Shown here one piece after another: positions 8,476 to 18,100 of a DNA stretch of 64,000 bases. The notes below the pieces were generated by a model. It did not search any database and was not told where the DNA came from. It saw nothing but the letters and a program-made list of their open reading frames with translations. Position 1 is the first letter of the stretch. Each line of letters opens with the position of its first letter. The DNA comes from Raineyella sp034933565 (GTDB taxonomy: Bacteria; Actinomycetota; Actinomycetes; Propionibacteriales; Propionibacteriaceae): assembly GCF_034933565.1 (NCBI RefSeq), contig NZ_JAYFNG010000027.1, forward strand, positions 1 through 64,000, given 5' to 3'. Position numbers and translations under genes: made by a program.

Positions 8476-10074
8476 TCACGCCGTCCCGTCGACGGGTCGG
8501 ACCCCGGCCTGGACGGCGGCCCGGTCGGCCAGGCTGTCACCGGCGCCGTCGTAGAGGTGGAAGACCGCCTCGACGCCCAGCGCGCGGATCTCCCGGACGT
8601 CGTCGTCGTTGTGCGCGACGACCGCGACGGTGCCGCGGAACCCGCTGGCCTCCACCTGGTGCAGCGCGAACAGGTTCGACCCGTGCTCGGGCATCGCGAG
8701 CACCACGATGGCGACGGTGTGGCTGGGGTGCAGGCGTCGCCAGAACTCGGCGTCGGTGGCGTCCGCAACGATGACGTGCATCCCGCGACGTTGCAGGTCC
8801 GCCGCACGGTCGAGATTGTTCTCCACGCCCACCACGCTGAGCCCGTACTCGTGCGTCAGGTGGCCGTACGCCGAGGCGCCGATCCGGCCCATGCCGAGCA
8901 CGATCGCCCGTACGTCGCCGAGGGCCACCGGCCGGTCCTCGGGGATGATCCGGGTGGCGGCCCGGCTGGGCAGCGCGTCGGTGAGCCACTCGATCAGCCG
9001 GGTGCCGCGACGGTTGGCGACCGAGGCGAGGATGAAGCTGCCCGCGACCGCCACCGACAGGGCCGGCAGCCAGTCGGCGCCGACCAGACCGTGACCGGTC
9101 GCGAACGAGGTGACGATCAGGCCGAACTCCGAGTACGTGCCGAGGATGAAGCCCGACAGCACGGCAGTGCGGTTGCGCAGCCCGAAGAGGCGTTGCAGCA
9201 CGATGTAGAGCAACGCCTGGACCGGCAGCAGAAGCAGCAGCACCAGGCCCATCAGCACCGACGGCACGGTGAGCTCGCTCGTCACCCCGATGGTCAGGAA
9301 GAAGCCGACGAGCAGCACCTCCTTGATGCTGAACAGGGCGGCCGACAGGTCCCCGGCCCGCTTCGACGAGGCCAGCAGCAACCCGACCACCAGGGCACCG
9401 AGGTCACCGGTGAGGCCGGCCCAGTCGAACAGCCAGGCGCCCGGCCCCAGCGCGACGGCGATCCCGAACAGCACCTGCAGCTCGTCACGGCCCAGCCGGT
9501 TCCAGATCCGGCGCAGCAGCAGGGTCAGCGGCCACAGCAGGGCCAGCGCAAGGATCCGCGGTCCCGGCTGCCAGCCTTCGCGGGCCGCCAGGAAGCCCAC
9601 CGCGACGATGTCCTGCAGCACCAGGATGGCCAGGGCCGTCCGGCCGTAGAGGGATCCGTCGTCGGAGCGCTCCTCGAGCACCTTCGCCGCGAAGACCGTG
9701 CTGGAGAAGGACAGGGCGAAGCCCAGCAGGAACAACGACCCGGCCGCGGTGTCCTGCAGCATCGGCGCGCCGATCACCGCCAGCAGGCCGAGGAACCCGG
9801 CACCGATCAGGGTGCTGAACAGCATGTGCGGCAGCGAGGTGCCCCACGCCACCTTCCGCAGCAGCGTACGGGGATCGAGCCTCAGGCCGATGGTGAACAT
9901 CAGCATCGTCACCCCGAGGTCGGACAGCAGTTGCAGGTACGGCAGTGTGCCGACCCCGAGCGCCCTGAGCACGAAGCCGGCGGCGAGGAAGCCGACCAGC
10001 GGCGGCAGCCGGAGCAGGGTGGCCCCGTACCCGAGCGCGAACGTGAGCGTCAGGTAGACGACCGCCGTGTCCAT
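8476..10074 (-). CDS. CPA2 family cation:proton antiporter with TrkA-N domain (KefB/KefC-like)
   Basis: A 532-residue membrane protein. About 12 helices form the Na+/H+ exchanger domain (residues 1-390; typical GFLAAGFVLRALG and GALVVGLLLASSKRAGDLSA segments). It is followed by a cytosolic NAD-binding RCK/TrkA-N domain with AIVLGMGRIGASAYGHL (about residue 398 onward). It probably exports K+ or Na+ in exchange for protons. The ATG at 10074 is chosen because the 164 residues encoded further upstream are not protein-like; GGGGTGGGG precedes it. Monocistronic; it converges with the MDR gene and is divergent from the EamA exporter. Confidence 0.9.
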   Translation of the reverse strand: MDTAVVYLTLTFALGYGATLLRLPPLVGFLAAGFVLRALGVGTLPYLQLLSDLGVTMLMFTIGLRLDPRTLLRKVAWGTSLPHMLFSTLIGAGFLGLLAVIGAPMLQDTAAGSLFLLGFALSFSSTVFAAKVLEERSDDGSLYGRTALAILVLQDIVAVGFLAAREGWQPGPRILALALLWPLTLLLRRIWNRLGRDELQVLFGIAVALGPGAWLFDWAGLTGDLGALVVGLLLASSKRAGDLSAALFSIKEVLLVGFFLTIGVTSELTVPSVLMGLVLLLLLPVQALLYIVLQRLFGLRNRTAVLSGFILGTYSEFGLIVTSFATGHGLVGADWLPALSVAVAGSFILASVANRRGTRLIEWLTDALPSRAATRIIPEDRPVALGDVRAIVLGMGRIGASAYGHLTHEYGLSVVGVENNLDRAADLQRRGMHVIVADATDAEFWRRLHPSHTVAIVVLAMPEHGSNLFALHQVEASGFRGTVAVVAHNDDDVREIRALGVEAVFHLYDGAGDSLADRAAVQAGVRPVDGTA

Positions 10075-10239
10075 CCGCCCCACCCCCGTCGAGGTCCTGC
10101 CGGGCCTGCAGCGGGCCCGCCGGTGTCGTCGGCCGCCGTGCCGGCCGGTGCCCCATTCTACGGAGCGGCGGTCCCACCACGGGGCCGCCGGAGCGGCGGC
10201 CCCGTGCCCGAGGGCGGCGGAACGGCCCCGCGACACCGC

Positions 10240-10325
10240 CCCCTCGCCCGAGCAGGCGTCCCGCGGGAACGGGACCCGGTTCCGGCATGACCGAAGCGCC
10301 CCCCTCGCCCCAGCAGGCGTCCCGC
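10240..10325. repeat. 25-bp direct repeat, one mismatch, 61-bp period
   Basis: Copies at 10240-10264 and 10301-10325 (CCCCTCGCCCSAGCAGGCGT plus CCCGC) differ at one position. They sit in the 297-bp divergent region between the antiporter and the EamA exporter, whose remaining sequence shows no gene. Function unknown. Confidence 0.8.
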
Positions 10326-10371
10326 TGGTCGCCCGGAGGCCGTCCCGCGGCCCAGTGGCAGGATGGCCGAT

Positions 10372-11253
10372 ATGACGAGCGGCACCCGACAGACACCCGG
10401 TTGGCCGCTCGCCCTGGTCCTCGCCTCGATCATCTCGGTCCAGTTCGGCGGTGCCCTCGGCGCGACGCTGATCCCGCTCACCGGGGTGATGGGGGCGGCG
10501 CTGCTCCGCCTCGCGCTCGCGGCCGTCGTCATGCTGGCGCTGGTCCGGCCCTCCCCGCAGGGCCATCCCGCCCGCGACTGGTGGGTCGTGGCCGGGTACG
10601 GGCTGAGCCTGGCGGTGATGAACTCGGCGTTCTACGGCGCGATCGCCCGCCTGCCGATCGGCGTGGCGGTCACCCTGGAGTTCCTCGGCCCGCTGACCCT
10701 GGCCGCGGTCACCTCGCGGAGCGTACGCGACCTGCTGGCGGTCGCCCTGGCGCTGGCCGGGGTGGTGCTGATCTCCGGGGCACTGTGGACCCCGTGGGCC
10801 GATCTCGACCTGCTCGGTATCGGCCTGGCCCTGCTGGCCGGGGCCGGGTGGGCGGCGTACATCCTCGCGTCGGGACGCACCGCGCAGCGCTTCGGCGGGA
10901 TCGACGGGGTCGCCTGGGCGATGCTGATCGCGGCGGTGCTGGTGACGCCGTGGGGGGTGGCGGACGCCGGCGGGCGGCTGTTCGGCGGCGCGACCGTCGT
11001 CCGTGGCCTCGGTGTCGCCCTGCTGTCCTCAGTGATCCCCTACTCCCTGGAGAACGTCGCCCTGCGCTGGATCGCGCCCAACGTGTTCGGGATCCTGCTG
11101 TCCGTCGAGCCGGCTTTCGCCGCCTTGGCCGGACTGGTCGTCCTCGGCCAGCAGTTGTCCGCCCCGGAGTGGGCGGGAATGGGGCTGGTGGTCGCGGCGA
11201 GCATCGTCATCCGGTCCACCTCCCGCCCACCGCACGACGCGGCCCGCCAGTGA
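10372..11253 (+). CDS. EamA/RhtA family drug/metabolite transporter
   Basis: A 293-residue, ten-helix exporter of the DMT superfamily with two EamA repeats (about residues 1-135 and 145-285). FGGALGATLIPLTGVMGAAL and NSAFYGAIARLPIGVAVTLE resemble RhtA-type threonine/homoserine exporters; the substrate here is inferred only at the level of amino acids or small metabolites. An in-frame ATG at 10363 would add three residues; 10372 is preferred because the purine-rich GGCAGGATGG sits at a reasonable distance. It is divergent from the antiporter gene. Confidence 0.88.
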   Translation: MTSGTRQTPGWPLALVLASIISVQFGGALGATLIPLTGVMGAALLRLALAAVVMLALVRPSPQGHPARDWWVVAGYGLSLAVMNSAFYGAIARLPIGVAVTLEFLGPLTLAAVTSRSVRDLLAVALALAGVVLISGALWTPWADLDLLGIGLALLAGAGWAAYILASGRTAQRFGGIDGVAWAMLIAAVLVTPWGVADAGGRLFGGATVVRGLGVALLSSVIPYSLENVALRWIAPNVFGILLSVEPAFAALAGLVVLGQQLSAPEWAGMGLVVAASIVIRSTSRPPHDAARQ

Positions 11254-11456
11254 GCGTCGCGCCCGCCGCCGGACGCGGCATGCCGGTGCCTGCGCCCACC
11301 GGCGTCGGCGACCGTGCCACCTCGACCGTGCCACCGCGACCACGCCGGGCCGACCGTGCCACCGCGACCGTGCCGGCCCGGCCCACCGGATCCGCGCCGA
11401 CCCGGGCTCGCCCGCCCACGGCCGAGTCAGCAGAATGGGGAGCCAGCACCACCGTA

Positions 11457-11529
11457 CGAACATCATGAACCGCCGTGCGAACACCACAACCAGCACACGA
11501 ACACCACAATGGGCGAACATCACAATGGG
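11457..11529. repeat. Four copies of CGAACAYCAYRA upstream of ogt
   Basis: Copies begin at 11457, 11478, 11498 and 11514 (spacing 21, 20, 16). The patch is AT-richer than its flanks and ends 36 nt before the ogt start. The 311-bp gap (11254-11564) otherwise holds a degenerate GTGCCACCGCGACC repeat (11313-11376) and no gene. It could be an operator array or simple repeat expansion. Confidence 0.6.
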
Positions 11530-11564
11530 AACGCCATCACCGATCCGCCTGCAGGAGGCCCGAC

Positions 11565-12080
11565 ATGTCCACGACCCGGAGTCTCGAGGCGACCACCCTG
11601 GCCACCCCGTTCGGCGCCTTCACGGCGTTCTGGACCCCCGACGACGATGTGCTGCGGGCGTGCGGCTTCGGGGAGCTCAGCGACATCGCCGAGGTGCTCC
11701 CCCGGCCCGCCCGCCGGCTGCCGATCCACCCCCACGACGGCGACAGCCCGATCCGCCGGGCGGTGGGCGACATGCTGGACGGCGACCTCGGCGCCTTCGA
11801 CGCCCTGCGGGTCAATCAGCCCGGCACCCCGTTCCGGCAGAGCTGCTGGTCGACGCTGCGCGGCACCGACCCGGGCGACCGGATCACCTATCGTGACCTG
11901 GCCGACCGGGCCGGACGGGCCCGCAAGGTCCGGGCCGCGACCCGCGCCTGCCTGCACAACCGGCTGGCCTGGATCGTCCCCTGCCACCGGGTCGTCCGGT
12001 CGACCGGCGGACTGGGCGACTACCGCTACGCGATGGAGATCAAGGCCGCCCTGCTGGACTGGGAGTCCGACCACTGCTGA
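11565..12080 (+). CDS. ogt: Methylated-DNA-[protein]-cysteine S-methyltransferase
   Basis: A 171-residue suicide repair enzyme that transfers the alkyl group from O6-alkylguanine in DNA to its own cysteine. The active-site motif WIVPCHRVV places the acceptor at Cys140, and the DNA-binding helix-turn-helix RITYRDLADRAGRARKVRAA with the arginine finger precedes it. The N-terminal domain is short and Ogt-like, with no Ada zinc domain. AGGAGG at 11553-11558 fixes the start at 11565. It is followed by a 117-bp gap and the CtaA-like gene on the same strand. Confidence 0.94.
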   Translation: MSTTRSLEATTLATPFGAFTAFWTPDDDVLRACGFGELSDIAEVLPRPARRLPIHPHDGDSPIRRAVGDMLDGDLGAFDALRVNQPGTPFRQSCWSTLRGTDPGDRITYRDLADRAGRARKVRAATRACLHNRLAWIVPCHRVVRSTGGLGDYRYAMEIKAALLDWESDHC

Positions 12081-12096
12081 GCCGTGTTCTCGTAGG

Positions 12097-12154
12097 ATGT
12101 CGACGACATGACGTAGTACGCGCGCCGTAGGAATCGTGTCGTCGTACGCGACGA
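12097..12154. promoter_or_regulatory. Palindromes between ogt and the CtaA-like gene
   Basis: ATGTCG-A-CGACAT (12097-12109) and GTCGTCG-TACG-CGACGAC (12137-12154) are perfect short inverted repeats, and CGTAGGA occurs three times in the same 117 bp. A regulatory region for the gene at 12198 is plausible; none matches a known operator I recognise. Confidence 0.4.
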
Positions 12155-12197
12155 CGCAGGCACGTACGACGTAGGACCTCGCCTCGCGGAGAACTCC

Positions 12198-13124
12198 ATG
12201 AACGCCAGCAGCACCCCCGCTCCCGCCACCGTCACGCTCTATCGTGTCGCCGCCGTGATCACCTTCGCCGCCGTGGCGCTGGGGTCGCTGGTCTGCGCCA
12301 CCGACTCGAGCGCCGCGTGCCCGAACTGGCCGGGCTGCTACGTCGGCCAGTTGATGCCGCAGGCGGCTCTCAACCCGGTCATCGAGTTCGTGCACCGGGT
12401 GATCGCCGTGAGCACCGGCCCGGTCCTGCTCGCCGCCGCCCTCGTCGGGCTGCGGCACCGTCGTGACCTGACGGTCTCGGTGCTGCCGTGGGTGGCCCTC
12501 GCCGGCGCGTTCGCCGCCGGGGTGTTCGGCATGCTGACCATCCGGGTGGGCCTGACCACCCCGCAGGCGGCGTCCGACCTGGGCGCTTCGCTGATCGCGA
12601 TGATCGCCATGACCACTGCGGCCGTCGCCCTGTCCCGCACCCCGCGCCGGGCCTGGCTGACACCGACCGGCCGGTACGCCTGGGCGGCCGTCGGCACGCT
12701 GTGGCTGCTCCACGTCACCGGCGTGTTCGCGGCGGGCAAGGGCTCGCTGACCCGGTGCGTCAGCTGCCCGGTCTGGGGCATCGTCGAGATCGACGGGCCG
12801 GTCTGGCTGCAGGCCGCCCGGATGGCGCTCGCCGCCGTCGCGATCGGGCTGATCGTCGCGGCGATCGGCACCGGCGTCCGGACGTCGGGGCTGCGTCCGC
12901 TGACCCTCCTCGCCGGGGTCCTGCTGGTGGTCGAGCTCGGGGTGGGCCTGGTGATCCTGGCCCGCGGGACCACCCACGCCCTCTCGTCGATCTATGCGGT
13001 GAGCATGGTCTGCCTGCTGTGGACCACCGTGCTGATCGCCGCCCGGGCGACCTTCACCCGGGTGTCCGGGGACGGGGCCCCGGCGGCGACGCGGCCGGTG
13101 CAGGAGTCGGCGCCGGCGGCCTGA
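12198..13124 (+). CDS. COX15/CtaA family membrane protein (divergent heme A synthase-like)
   Basis: A 308-residue, eight-helix protein. The CPNWPGCYVG loop (residues 41-50), EFVHR (63-67) and the second cysteine pair CVSC (187-190) mark it as COX15/CtaA, which oxidises heme O to heme A for cytochrome aa3. Unusually, the other positions that carry heme-ligating histidines in characterised CtaA appear replaced: Asp127 in helix 4, the LQAARMA segment in helix 6 (about 204-210), and no histidine in the last helix. Only His66 is clearly kept. CGGAGAA precedes the ATG. No heme O synthase or oxidase gene is near. Heme A synthesis is therefore uncertain. Confidence 0.75.
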   Translation: MNASSTPAPATVTLYRVAAVITFAAVALGSLVCATDSSAACPNWPGCYVGQLMPQAALNPVIEFVHRVIAVSTGPVLLAAALVGLRHRRDLTVSVLPWVALAGAFAAGVFGMLTIRVGLTTPQAASDLGASLIAMIAMTTAAVALSRTPRRAWLTPTGRYAWAAVGTLWLLHVTGVFAAGKGSLTRCVSCPVWGIVEIDGPVWLQAARMALAAVAIGLIVAAIGTGVRTSGLRPLTLLAGVLLVVELGVGLVILARGTTHALSSIYAVSMVCLLWTTVLIAARATFTRVSGDGAPAATRPVQESAPAA

Positions 13125-13153
13125 CGCCCCTCGGGGCTGGGCTCCACCGCGGG

Positions 13154-13159
13154 TACGTT
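13154..13159 (+). promoter_or_regulatory. Leaderless-type -10 box TACGTT
   Basis: TACGTT ends 6 nt before the ATG at 13166. There is no Shine-Dalgarno in the 41 bp between the CtaA-like stop and tenA, so tenA may have its own leaderless transcript. Confidence 0.5.
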
Positions 13160-13165
13160 GGACCT

Positions 13166-13921
13166 ATGAGCACCACCTCGGCCAGCACCGATTTCACCCG
13201 CCGCCTGCACGAGGAGTGCGCGGACGACTGGGCGGACGCCACGGGGCACCGCTTCGTCGACGAGCTGTTCACCGGGACGCTGGCGGATCCGGTCCTGGTG
13301 GCCTACCTCGTGCAGGACTACCAGTTCTTCGACCCGTTCATCCGGCTGCTCGGCGAGGCCGTCGCGACCGCCCCCACCGCCACCGCCCGGCTGCGGCTGG
13401 GACGGCAGTTGGGCATGATCACCACCGAGGAGAACGGCTACTTCGAACGGACGCTGAACGCCTTCGACGTCAGCCTCGACGACCGGCTGCACCCGCACCT
13501 GAGCTGCGCGACCGTCGACCTGCTCGACCTGATGTACGAGGCGATCGAGTCGCACTCCTGGCCGCAGGTGCTGTCGGTGCTGCTGGTGCTGGAGTGGGTC
13601 TACCTGGACTGGGCCGAGGCACCGCAGCGTACGGTCACGGCCACCCGCAGCGAGCACGTCGAGTGGATCGACCTGCACCGCGGCCACGAGTTCCGCGACT
13701 GGGTCCGGTTCCTACGCCAGCAGCTCGACGCCGCCGAACCGAGCGCCGAGAGGGCGGTGGACCGGTGCCGTTCCCTGTTCCGCCGCACCGTACGGGCCGA
13801 GGTGGGCTTCTTCGACGCAGCGTACGCAGCGGTCGCGCCGTGCGAGGAGTCCCCGAAGCACGGGCCGGTCGGTGTCCTGGACACCGACTTCAACCGGATC
13901 GTCCCGCCCGCCGGCGCGTGA
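13166..13921 (+). CDS. TenA family protein (TENA/THI-4 fold, TenA_E-like)
   Basis: A 251-residue all-helical protein related to aminopyrimidine aminohydrolase TenA of thiamine salvage. DYQFFDPFIRLLGEAVATAP and the C-terminal EVGFFDAAYA match the fold. The position of the catalytic cysteine in classic TenA is occupied by a glutamate-containing segment (VLLVLEWVYLDWAEAP), the hallmark of the TenA_E subgroup. No other thiamine gene or TPP riboswitch is nearby, so the substrate is uncertain. Confidence 0.85.
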   Translation: MSTTSASTDFTRRLHEECADDWADATGHRFVDELFTGTLADPVLVAYLVQDYQFFDPFIRLLGEAVATAPTATARLRLGRQLGMITTEENGYFERTLNAFDVSLDDRLHPHLSCATVDLLDLMYEAIESHSWPQVLSVLLVLEWVYLDWAEAPQRTVTATRSEHVEWIDLHRGHEFRDWVRFLRQQLDAAEPSAERAVDRCRSLFRRTVRAEVGFFDAAYAAVAPCEESPKHGPVGVLDTDFNRIVPPAGA

Positions 13922-13955
13922 CCCCGGGCCGGGACCTCCGCCGGGCCGGGCCCCC

Positions 13956-14005
13956 GCCCGCTCTCGACCCGGGCGGGCTCTCGACCGGGGCGGGCTCTCG
14001 GCCGG
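13956..14005. repeat. 17-bp tandem repeat between tenA and the WYL gene
   Basis: Three diverged copies of GGCGGGCTCTCGACCGG, at 13956-13971, 13972-13988 and 13989-14005, occupy the convergent gap. The first copy can pair with the second as a GC hairpin, so it may double as a terminator. Confidence 0.65.
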
Positions 14006-14008
14006 TCC

Positions 14009-14938
14009 TCAGACCCCGGCGAGCACTTCGGCGATCGCCCGCAGCTCGACACGTAGCTCCTCGGGCTCGATGACAGTGAAGACCTCGGGCAACAGCAGGA
14101 GCTGTCGGGCGATCCGGGTGGTGCTGGTGCCGCTGATCATCACCCGGGACCAGCCGCTGTCGAGCGGCTCGATGAAGCCCACCCCGTCCGGCAGCCCGGC
14201 CCGGACCCGGGTCGGTGGCGCCTGCACCTCCACCACCGCCACCACCGGGGCGGGCAGGTCGTCCGGGACCACGTCACGGGCCCGACGCGGCCGGCGGTGC
14301 CGCTCGGCGTCGAACGCGATGGTGGTGACCTCGGAATCGATGATCCGCTCCACCGGCCAGGTGACGATCCGACGCAGATCCCGGTCGTAGCCCATCAGGA
14401 ACCACTGGCCCATCCTGGCCCGCACGACCAGCGGCTCGATCCGGTGCGGCGCGCCCAGTCCGTGGTCGGTGAGCACGGCGAACCGCAGCACGCGGCCGTC
14501 CCGGATGCCCTCGGTGATCACCGCCAGGGTGGCGGCAAGGTGCTCGCCCAGGACGGTCTGCTCGGTGTCGTGGGCCGCCACTGCGGCGCGGACCCGCTCC
14601 GGGAGCACCTGCTCGATCTTGGCCAGCGCCCGCAGCGTCCCGTCCTCGGCGAGCGGGGTCGGGGCCAGCAGCGAACGGCGTAGTGCGATGGCGGTCGCGG
14701 TGGCCTCCTCATCGTCCATCACGAGCGGCGGCATCGCGCGCCCGGCGGTCAGTCGGTAGCCACCGCTGTCCCCGCGGACGTGCTCGATCCCGTAGCCGAG
14801 GTCGCGCAGCCGGGTGATGTAGCGGCGGATCGTCGGTGGCGTCACGCCCAGTGACGCGGCGAGATCGCCCGCCGGCCATCGGGTCCGCGACTCCAGCAGA
14901 CGCAGCAGGGTGATGAGGTTGTCGGTCAGGTCCCCCAT
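14009..14938 (-). CDS. WYL/HTH domain transcriptional regulator
   Basis: A 309-residue regulator. The N-terminal HTH_11 is LITLLRLLESRTRWPAGDLA with LGVTPPTIRRYITRLRDLGY (residues 8-48). It is followed by a WYL domain (about 140-215; GQWFLMGYDRDLRRIVTWPV) and a WCX-like C-terminal extension. WYL proteins sense nucleic acids or small ligands and often regulate repair or stress genes. GGAGAC is directly before the ATG at 14938, and CACCAT lies 6 nt upstream. Transcribed toward tenA. The target is unknown; the intergenic side faces Lhr helicase. Confidence 0.9.
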   Translation of the reverse strand: MGDLTDNLITLLRLLESRTRWPAGDLAASLGVTPPTIRRYITRLRDLGYGIEHVRGDSGGYRLTAGRAMPPLVMDDEEATATAIALRRSLLAPTPLAEDGTLRALAKIEQVLPERVRAAVAAHDTEQTVLGEHLAATLAVITEGIRDGRVLRFAVLTDHGLGAPHRIEPLVVRARMGQWFLMGYDRDLRRIVTWPVERIIDSEVTTIAFDAERHRRPRRARDVVPDDLPAPVVAVVEVQAPPTRVRAGLPDGVGFIEPLDSGWSRVMISGTSTTRIARQLLLLPEVFTVIEPEELRVELRAIAEVLAGV

Positions 14939-15113
14939 GTCTCCATGGTGGACGTGGCCTCTGACAATTGTCCGGCCGACCTGGCCGGCGGGTCCGGCCA
15001 TCGGGTCCGGCCGGCGGGCCGGGTAGGTCGGGCAGGACGGGCAGGCCCGGCCCGGCGGGATCGGGCGGGGCGACGGATCGGCCCCGCAGAGCGGCCCGGG
15101 CTCGGCCCGCCGG

Positions 15114-18100
15114 TCAGGTGCGTCGCAGCCGGACGGCCTTCGGCGAGGTGTAGGCACCGGCCTCGACCAGGGCGACCCGGGCCGCGGCCGCGGCACCGGT
15201 CACCGCCATCGCCGGTTCGCCGTTCACCGTCTCGATCGACAGCGTGTCGACGGCCCCGCACTGCACCCCGGCGGCGAGGGCCTCGGCGGCCTCGGCCAGC
15301 CGCCGCCGGTCGGTGTCGAAGGCGAGCAGCGTACGTCCCCCGCGCTCGACGAACAGTACGGGTGAGCCCGCGACGAGCACCACCAGAGCACCGGAACGGC
15401 GGCCGGGCCGGGCACCGGCCGCGAATCCGGCCGCGGGTCCGGTCGCGGGTCCGGCCGTGGATCCGGTCGCGGGTCCGGCCGTGGGCCCGGCGGCGGGCTC
15501 GGGCCAGGCGAGGGCGGCACCGTACGGGTTGGCCGGATCCGTCGCCGCGAGCAGCACCGCGCCCGGGGCCTCCGCCCGACGCAACAGGTCGACGGTGCCG
15601 GCCTCGGCGAACTGCGCCGGCCCGAGGTCCGCCACGAAGTAGCCCCGCCGGCACCGACCGTTCTCCTCCAGCGTGGTGAGCACCCGGTACTGCCCGGCGA
15701 AGCCGCCGGCCAGTCCCTCGCATTCGACGCCGCCGCGGGTCACCACGCCGTGCCGGTCCAGGAGCAGCTGGGCGAGCTCGCTCGCCCGGACGGTGGCATC
15801 GAGCGGCCGGGGCCGGACGACGGACCAGCGGCCCGGCAGCGGAGATCGCGTCGCCATGGTCGGCCGCATCCGCATCCGGGCCGGTCGCCCGGGCCGCCCT
15901 CGGGTCGGGACGGGCACGGTCCGGTGGGTGCTCCGGCCGGCCCGCAGCATGGCTCGCACCGACGCGTACGTGTCGGAGGTGACCAGACCGGCCCAGGCCA
16001 GCGAGGTCACCGCCTCCGCCACCGCGGCCACCGTCAGCGGTGCCGGGGTGCCTCCCGGGGCCCCGACCTCGCCGGCGGACAGCACCTCACCGGGGCGCGC
16101 ATCGCGCCGGCCCACCCCACCCGGGTGGTCCGGATCGGACGCCCCGCCCGGAGGCGGCGCCGGGCCGCGCTCGGCGGTCTCCCGTTCCAGCGCGTCGAGG
16201 ATCTCCTCGACGCGGAAGGCGCCGCCGCGTTCCTGCAGCAGGCCGTGGATCCGCCGGGCGAGCGGGTCGGTGATCGCGTCGGCCCGCTCCGCCAGGTCCT
16301 GGGGCAGGGTGAGATCACCGGCCTCCGCCAGGTGCAGGGTCAGCCAGCCGTCGCCCCCGGCGAGCGCACCGTCGCCGACCCAGATCACCTCGCCGCCGGC
16401 CACCAGCCCGTCGAGCAGGCCGGGGCTCCAGTCCTCGAGGCGCACCGGCAGGACGAGCGATTCCCACGCCGAGGCGGGCAACCGGACCCCGGCCAGCTGG
16501 TCGATCACGGTGAGCAGGCCGTCGGCACCACCGACCCTGTTCCCCGGCCCGACATGTTGCCAGACCTGGAGGAAGGACGCGTAGCGGTCGGCCGCGACGG
16601 GGCGCACCTGGGCACGCAGCGCGGTCAGGGAGCGCCGCCGGATGACCCGCAGCACCTCGGCATCGACGTACTGGGAGTCGGCGAAGCCACCCGGCGGCCC
16701 GGGCCGTCGCCGGAACTCGCCGGCCACCAGTCGCCCCTCCTCGACCAGCCGGTGCACCGTACGCTGCACGACCGCGACCCCCAGCCCCACCCGCGTCGCG
16801 ACATCGGGGACGACGAACGGGCCGTGGGTGCGGGCGAACCGCGCCACCAGATCACCCACCGGGTCGGCCACCGTGGCCAGGTGTGCCGCGGGGACACCCG
16901 CCGGCAGCACCGTGCCCAGGGCGTCCCGCAGCCGGGCGGCGTCCTCGACCGCGGCGACCCGCGACAGGCCGCCGATCTCCACCCGGACGGCCCGGCCCGC
17001 CGCCAGCAGCGCCGCGAGGCAGGACCCGGCGTCGACGTCCTCACCGGTGAGCCGGTCGGCCAGTTCGTCCTCGGTGAGCGGCCCGAGCAGCCGCAGCAGG
17101 TCCGCGGTCCCCTCCACGCCGCGCAGCCGACGGTCGGTGGCGGTGTGCTGCAGCTCGGCCTCGACCCGATCGATCACCGCCGGGTCGAGCAGGTCGGCCA
17201 GGTCACCGGTGCCCAGCAGTTCACCGAGCAGCTTCTGGTCCAGGCCGAGGGCCGCCGCCCGACGCTCGGCCAGCGGCACATCGGTGTCGTACAGGAACTG
17301 GCCGACATAGCCCATCAGCAGCGACGCCGCGAACGGTGACGGTCTGACCGTCTCGACCGGCACCAGCGCCACCTCGCGACGGTCGATCCGGGCGAGCAGG
17401 TCCTGCAGCGCCGGGATGTCGTACGCGTCGAGGAGGACCTCCCGGAGCGCCTCCAGCACGATCGGGAACGTGGGGTGGCGGGACGCGACCCGGAGCAGCT
17501 GCGCGGAGCGGTGCCGCTGCTGCCACAACGGCATGCGTCGGCCGGGGTCGCGGTGCGGCAACAGCAGCGCCCGGGCGGCGCACTCCCGGAACCGGGCGGC
17601 GAACAGCGCCGAGTGTTCGGCCTCGGCCGAGATCGTCCGGGCCAACTCGTCGGGGTCGAAGCGGAACAGGGCGTCGTCCGGCGGGGCGGCGTCGGTCGCG
17701 GCGACCCGCAGCACGATGCCGTCGTCGGCGGCCATCGCCTGCGGGTCGACCCCGTACTCCTCGCGGATCCGGCGGGCGACCGCCAGCGCCCACGGTGCGT
17801 TGACCGGCTTGCCGTACGGGCTGTGGCAGACCACCCGCCAGTCGCCCAGCTCATCGCGGAAGCGCTCCACCACCAGCCGGTCGTCGGCCGGGACCACGCC
17901 GGTGGCACGGCGCTGGTCGCGCAGGTAGTCGAGCAGGTTGTCCGCCGCCCAGGCGTCCAGGCCGGCCTCGCGCAGGTCGCCGCGGACCGGCTCCACCCCC
18001 TCGGCGGCGGCACGACCCTCCAGCTCCCGCACGTACGCCCCCATCGCGGCGCCGAGGACGGCGGGCCGGCCGTCGTCCTCGCCGTGCCAGAACGGCAACC

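Noticed and set aside
11475..11564. Upstream in-frame extension of ogt (His/Thr/Arg-rich 30 residues)
   Set aside because: AGGAGG with ideal spacing marks the ATG at 11565, and the extension is the translated repeat array.
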